From contig NZ_SUHQ01000024.1 in the NCBI RefSeq assembly GCF_004962245.1, positions 1 through 64,000 of the forward strand: a stretch of DNA of 64,000 nucleotides. The letters run 5' to 3'. The stretch is from Mesorhizobium sp. GTDB lineage: Bacteria; Pseudomonadota; Alphaproteobacteria; Rhizobiales; Rhizobiaceae. Shown one piece after another: positions 60,632-64,000 of this stretch; the stretch's first letter is position 1, and every line of letters begins with the position of its first letter. The notes below the pieces were generated by a model. That model saw only the letters and a program-made list of their open reading frames with translations. It made no database searches and was not told the origin of the DNA. Position numbers and translations under genes: made by a program.

Positions 60632-61410
60632 CTAGATCCAGCCGCCGTCCACGATAAATTCTTGCGACGTGCACAATGCGCTATCATCAGCGGCCAGAAA
60701 CAACGCCATCGCTGCGATATCGTCGGGTTGGATGCGCGTTCGAATGGCCTGCAGCGCGTCGATACGAGCTTCTCCTTCCGGCGTAAGGTGTTCGCGCCTT
60801 TGTCTTTCCGTCATCACCCATCCCGGAACAAGCGTGTTGACCGGATATTGAAAGGACCGAGGTCGCGAGCCAGGCCCTTTGTCAGACCGTGCGCGCCAGC
60901 CTTGGCTGTCATGTATGCGGGGAAGTTCGACCCGATACGCGTGCTCACCGATCCAAAATTGATAATTGATCCACCCCCGAGACGCTTCATCTGCGGGATG
61001 ACGGCCTGTGCAGCGAAGAACATAGGTCGCTGATTGATGGCCATTCTGTCGTCCCAGTATTCGACGGTAACGTCCTCGATCTTGTGCCGTGTGTCGTTGG
61101 CGGCATTGTTGACCAGGACCGAAACGTCACCGAGCTCTCGCCCGACACGCTCAATTGCCGTCTGGAGCGCGGCGATATCGCGGATGTCACATTCGATGAA
61201 CACCGGTGGATATACGTGCTCGGTCAACGACGTCACAAGCCCTTCAGACAAGGCTTTCTCGATATCTACGAAGGCCACCTTTGCGCCTTGCCAGGAAAAT
61301 CTTTGGACAAGCGCTGCGCCGATGCCAGAGCCGCCTCCCGTGATGAAGGCGACTTTCCCCCTAAGCGATGGGTAAGAGGCCGAATGTGACCGAGAATGAA
61401 TTGCCTGCAT
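60632..61410 (-). pseudogene. Short-chain dehydrogenase/reductase with a one-base frameshift
   Basis: The 5' part (61410 to about 60842) codes a standard SDR: TGGGSGIG cofactor motif, NNAAND, SIINFGSV and YMTAKAG (Y-x-x-x-K). It then goes out of frame after GPFNIR. The other frame continues NTLVPGWVMTERQRREHLTPEGEA ... LFLAADDSALCTSQEFIVDGGW to the stop at 60632. Restoring one G (CGGGTC for CGGTC) gives NIRVNTLVPGWVMTE, the expected family sequence. Error versus real decay is undecided. It resembles galactose/arabinose-type SDR dehydrogenases. Confidence 0.8.
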
Positions 61411-61479
61411 CTTAATCTGCTTTCATTTTGGATGAGGGGAAGCAAGTCAGACAGGCTGTCCCGAGGTGACGTCACGCGC

Positions 61480-62262
61480 TCAAACCGTCACGGTGATGCC
61501 GCCATCGACGAAGAGCGTGTGACCGTTGACGAACGAGGAAGCTTCGCTGGCAAGAAACACTGCGGCCCCGATGAGTTCTTCAACATTGCCCCATCGACCG
61601 GCAGGTGTGCGCCTCTCCAGCCACGCGGAAAACTCGGAATCCCGAGCGAGTGCATCGTTGAGCGGCGTCTTGAAATAGCCAGGGGCGATGGCGTTGATCT
61701 GCAAACCATATTTTGCCCAGTCCGCACACATGCCTCGGGTCAGATTTCTGACCGCCCCTTTTGTCGCGGTGTAAGGCGCGATCCCTGGACGGGCCAGTTC
61801 GCTCTGGACTGAGCCGATATTGATGATCTTCCCGCTGTTGCGGCTGATCATGCCTTTCGCCACGGCTTTGCTCATATGGAAAATGCTGGAGAGATTGGTA
61901 CGCAGAAGCTCATCCCATTTGTCTTCTGGAAAATCCTCCAATGCTGTTCGATGCTGCATGCCGGCGTTGTTGATAAGGATGTCGATCGGGCCGACCGACC
62001 TTTCAATTTCATGGACCCCTTGCCGAGCCGCTGGGGCATCTGTCACGTCGAAGGCCGCTACCTTGGCCGACAGACCGCTGTTGGTCAGATTTTTGGCGGC
62101 GTCCGTCAGTTGCTGTTCGCGGCGACCGTTCAGGACGACACAGGCGCCGTGTTCCGCCAGGCCGCGGGCAAGGGCCAGGCCGATGCCTTGGCCCGAGCCC
62201 GTAACCAAAGCGATTTTGCCTTTGAGGTCGAAAAGCGATTGCACCGGCACGCTCTCGATCAC
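61480..62262 (-). CDS. Short-chain dehydrogenase, gluconate 5-dehydrogenase-like
   Basis: A 260-residue classical SDR: LVTGSGQGIG near residue 20, NNAGMQHR, Ser in IINIGSVQSEL, YTATKGA (Y-x-x-x-K) and C-terminal GHTLFVDGG. The NNAGMQHR/ SELARPG surround is typical of gluconate 5-dehydrogenase relatives. It begins at a GTG overlapping the aminotransferase stop (GTGA), so the two are cotranslated. Confidence 0.88.
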   Translation of the reverse strand: MIESVPVQSLFDLKGKIALVTGSGQGIGLALARGLAEHGACVVLNGRREQQLTDAAKNLTNSGLSAKVAAFDVTDAPAARQGVHEIERSVGPIDILINNAGMQHRTALEDFPEDKWDELLRTNLSSIFHMSKAVAKGMISRNSGKIINIGSVQSELARPGIAPYTATKGAVRNLTRGMCADWAKYGLQINAIAPGYFKTPLNDALARDSEFSAWLERRTPAGRWGNVEELIGAAVFLASEASSFVNGHTLFVDGGITVTV

Positions 62263-63167
62263 GAAGCGTACGACACCGGCGTGGCATGCCAGCCGTTTTT
62301 TCGTTTCTCCCAGAAGGCCGCTCTCAGCTGCGCGGAGATCGGACCCGGGCGGTCGTTCCCGAGGATTCTCTTTGCAAGTCGGCTTACCGGCATGATGCCG
62401 CCAGCCGTCGTCGAGAAAAAGATCTCATCGGCGGCTTCAAATTCGTTGCGGGAAATATCCCGGACCTCACAACGAATTCCAAACTCGTCGCAGAGTTCGA
62501 TTACTGTTTTTCGAGTGATGCCCTCGAGCGCACCATGTTCCGGCGTGACGACCTTACCCTCGATGACGGCAAAGACATTGAAACCCGGGCCTTCGGTTAC
62601 GTTTCCATCGCGATCCAGCAAAACGCATGTTTCAGCGCCTTGATCGTGCGCTTCGAAGTTCCCGCGCGTCAGGTCGCCCCAATGAAAATTCTTGATCGTC
62701 GGGTCGAGCGACTCGGGCGCAATTCGCTGCGGAGACGCGATGATCGCGTGCACGCCGCGTTCCTGCTGCTCGGGTGTGAACACCCACACCCAAGGCATGA
62801 CATGGCAAATCAGGTAACTGCGACCGTGGACTGGATGAAGCGGTACGCCGCGCGGCGGGCGGGAGCGGACACAGTCCATCGCCACATAGGCCTCACGCAA
62901 TCCGGTGCGCCGCACGAGTTCGGTGAGGACAGTTTTGATCTCTTCGTTACTTTCCTTCGGATTCATCCGCAGCTTCGTCATCGAGGTGCGAAAGCGGTTG
63001 ATATGGTCGTCAAGGCGAAAGAATGCGCCGTAATAGACACCCACAACATCGTAGGTAACGTCGGACCGGCGATAACCCCATTCGGTGATGCCGAGTTTGG
63101 CATCCTTGAGAGGCATGAATTCACCGTCAATGTAAGCCGCACCGGCGGACCAATCGACTGCTGTCAT
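62259..63167 (-). CDS. Class IV aminotransferase (branched-chain / D-amino acid type)
   Basis: A 302-residue fold-type IV PLP enzyme. The PLP lysine is in TIKNFHWGD (about residue 160); NVTEGPGFNVFAV and EGITRKTVIELC are the phosphate-binding and cofactor motifs. Relatives include branched-chain and D-alanine aminotransferases and R-selective amine transaminases, and substrate preference cannot be set. It precedes a gluconate-5-dehydrogenase-like SDR, with which it overlaps, and follows a hydantoinase subunit. Confidence 0.9.
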   Translation of the reverse strand: MTAVDWSAGAAYIDGEFMPLKDAKLGITEWGYRRSDVTYDVVGVYYGAFFRLDDHINRFRTSMTKLRMNPKESNEEIKTVLTELVRRTGLREAYVAMDCVRSRPPRGVPLHPVHGRSYLICHVMPWVWVFTPEQQERGVHAIIASPQRIAPESLDPTIKNFHWGDLTRGNFEAHDQGAETCVLLDRDGNVTEGPGFNVFAVIEGKVVTPEHGALEGITRKTVIELCDEFGIRCEVRDISRNEFEAADEIFFSTTAGGIMPVSRLAKRILGNDRPGPISAQLRAAFWEKRKNGWHATPVSYAS

Positions 63168-63244
63168 TGTAATTCTCCTTGATCAGAGACTTTGGCTGCG
63201 GGCGGAGCTACGCGCCCAAGAAACAATCGGGCATCGGCCGTTGG

Positions 63245-64000
63245 CTAAACGGCCACCGCCAGTTCGCTCCGGCCGGATCGCAGGATGCGTGTTTGGACGA
63301 TGTCCAATTCAAGATTGTCGTCTTCAGGAGACCCCTTGACCGCAACTCCGTAGACATCTCGCGCGCGCTGCACGCTGATCCACCCTTCCGCAAGATCGTG
63401 CAGCACCCGCGCCGGGTCGCGTTCCCGAGGGGAGCCATATCCACCGCCACCTGAGGAGTGAGAGATCATGCGCTCGTCCGGCTGCAGAGTGACGCCATAG
63501 CAGGGGGGAAGATCGACGACTGAGCCGTCGGCCCTGCGCATGGCAGCTCTGGACATACCGCCGGCGCCGCCGCCGCGGGCGCCTGCGGCCGGGGTGATGG
63601 TACCGTCAGCGGTATAGAGGACGGTCAGGGAATTTCCACCCCACGGTCCGTACTCGCTGTAGACCGATGGCGCACCGCGAAACGTGCCTGCGCCCTCGGT
63701 GTCATCGAGGATATGGCGATCGTGGACGATGATTGGATGGTGGAGTTCATCGACTTCGACGCTGTCGATATGGCACATCCCCGCATTGCCGGCATGAATC
63801 ATGGTGAGAAAGCCGTCGGTGACCGGCGTGCCGGCACCACCGCTGATGCCGATGTGGACCTGATTGATGAATGGCTCGTCATTGTTGTAGGGGTCGCGCC
63901 CGGAGATGACACCCATTCCTGGAGGCTGGATTGGACCGGTCGCGGCTTGCCCATGGCCGGCCGAGAGCTCCGCTATCGCGCGCTGCACCGGATTGGTGAC
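63245..64000 (-). CDS. Hydantoinase B/oxoprolinase family subunit, 5' end outside window
   Basis: C-terminal 251 residues of a HyuB-type protein; the frame is open to the window end, so the N-terminus (roughly 300 residues) lies beyond. Family elements include IHAGNAGMCHIDSVEVDE, GAGTFRGAPSVYSEYGP and SSGGGGYGSPRERDP. HyuA/HyuB enzymes hydrolyse hydantoins or 5-oxoproline with ATP. It is upstream of the aminotransferase on the same strand (77-base gap), suggesting catabolism of a nitrogen compound. Confidence 0.9.
   Translation of the reverse strand, partial: VTNPVQRAIAELSAGHGQAATGPIQPPGMGVISGRDPYNNDEPFINQVHIGISGGAGTPVTDGFLTMIHAGNAGMCHIDSVEVDELHHPIIVHDRHILDDTEGAGTFRGAPSVYSEYGPWGGNSLTVLYTADGTITPAAGARGGGAGGMSRAAMRRADGSVVDLPPCYGVTLQPDERMISHSSGGGGYGSPRERDPARVLHDLAEGWISVQRARDVYGVAVKGSPEDDNLELDIVQTRILRSGRSELAVAV

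Noticed and set aside
1..64000. CRISPR array, tRNA/rRNA gene, insertion sequence, integrase or replication origin
   Set aside because: No regularly spaced repeats, cloverleaf, transposase-like frame or repABC-like gene was seen. Gene remnants at 5.5-7 kb and 40.7 kb imply rearrangement but no mobile element is left.

Overview
The window is a dense, GC-rich stretch of an alphaproteobacterial genome, most likely from a member of the Rhizobiales such as Mesorhizobium, Rhizobium or Agrobacterium. That reading rests on gene content: many ABC importers of sugar and polyamine type, GntR/FCD regulators, enolase-superfamily sugar-acid dehydratases, GMC oxidoreductases and Gfo/Idh/MocA dehydrogenases packed into short operons with ATGA and GTGA start/stop overlaps. 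I see no rRNA, tRNA, CRISPR array, replication gene, transposase or phage gene. It reads as an accessory catabolic region of a chromosome or megaplasmid; the genus is an inference.

Layout. (1) 1-5544, plus strand: a tightly overlapped operon of aldehyde dehydrogenase (cut by the window start), gluconate-2-dehydrogenase-like small subunit, GMC flavoprotein, metal-dependent D-threonine-aldolase-like enzyme and threonine-synthase-like PLP enzyme. (2) 5552-7034: broken genes. A GntR/UTRA regulator and a YeiH-type transporter are each split onto opposite strands as if by a small inversion, next to a ROK kinase C-terminal remnant. (3) 7036-12023: a ribose/fructose-type (CUT2) ABC importer with a zinc alcohol dehydrogenase, divergent from an unusual GntR protein with two winged helices. 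(4) 12094-19258: DJ-1/PfpI protein, FCD regulator, iron alcohol dehydrogenase, aldehyde dehydrogenase, alpha/beta hydrolase, NAD-binding protein and AraC regulator.

(5) 19405-30666: a sugar-acid system. One FCD regulator and three enolase-superfamily enzymes on the minus strand face a CUT1 ABC importer, a fourth enolase-superfamily enzyme (galactonate-dehydratase-like) and an RraA-like aldolase on the plus strand. (6) 30856-40625: a second such system, with a CUT1 importer operon carrying its own frameshifted RraA-like gene, a DgoR-like regulator, an aldo/keto reductase, a fifth enolase-superfamily enzyme and an epimerase/dehydrogenase. Three copies of a near-palindromic 13-base box (CTYRTCNRACAAG) lie at the regulator and in front of the reductase and dehydratase genes, suggesting one regulon. 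(7) 40644-44803: a gene remnant, a VOC protein, a GH3 hydrolase, two orphan genes and an MFS transporter.

(8) 44927-58288: a minus-strand operon of TPP enzyme, histidinol-dehydrogenase-like enzyme, GMC oxidoreductase and two Gfo/Idh/MocA dehydrogenases. It diverges from an XRE-type regulator, a sugar-phosphate-isomerase-like gene and a PotABCD-type importer. The 11-mer TGCGAAATTGT recurs in three of the promoter regions here. (9) 58407-64000: a choline-dehydrogenase-like GMC enzyme, a frameshifted VOC gene, a frameshifted SDR, an intact SDR, a class IV aminotransferase and the end of an HyuB-type hydantoinase subunit (cut by the window end).

The common theme is import of small polyols, sugar acids or amines, oxidation by flavin or NAD enzymes, dehydration, then aldol cleavage, with local regulators beside each unit. 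Exact substrates cannot be read from sequence. Five places show a reading-frame break explained by loss of one base at a short G/C run, so sequencing or assembly error must be weighed against real gene decay.
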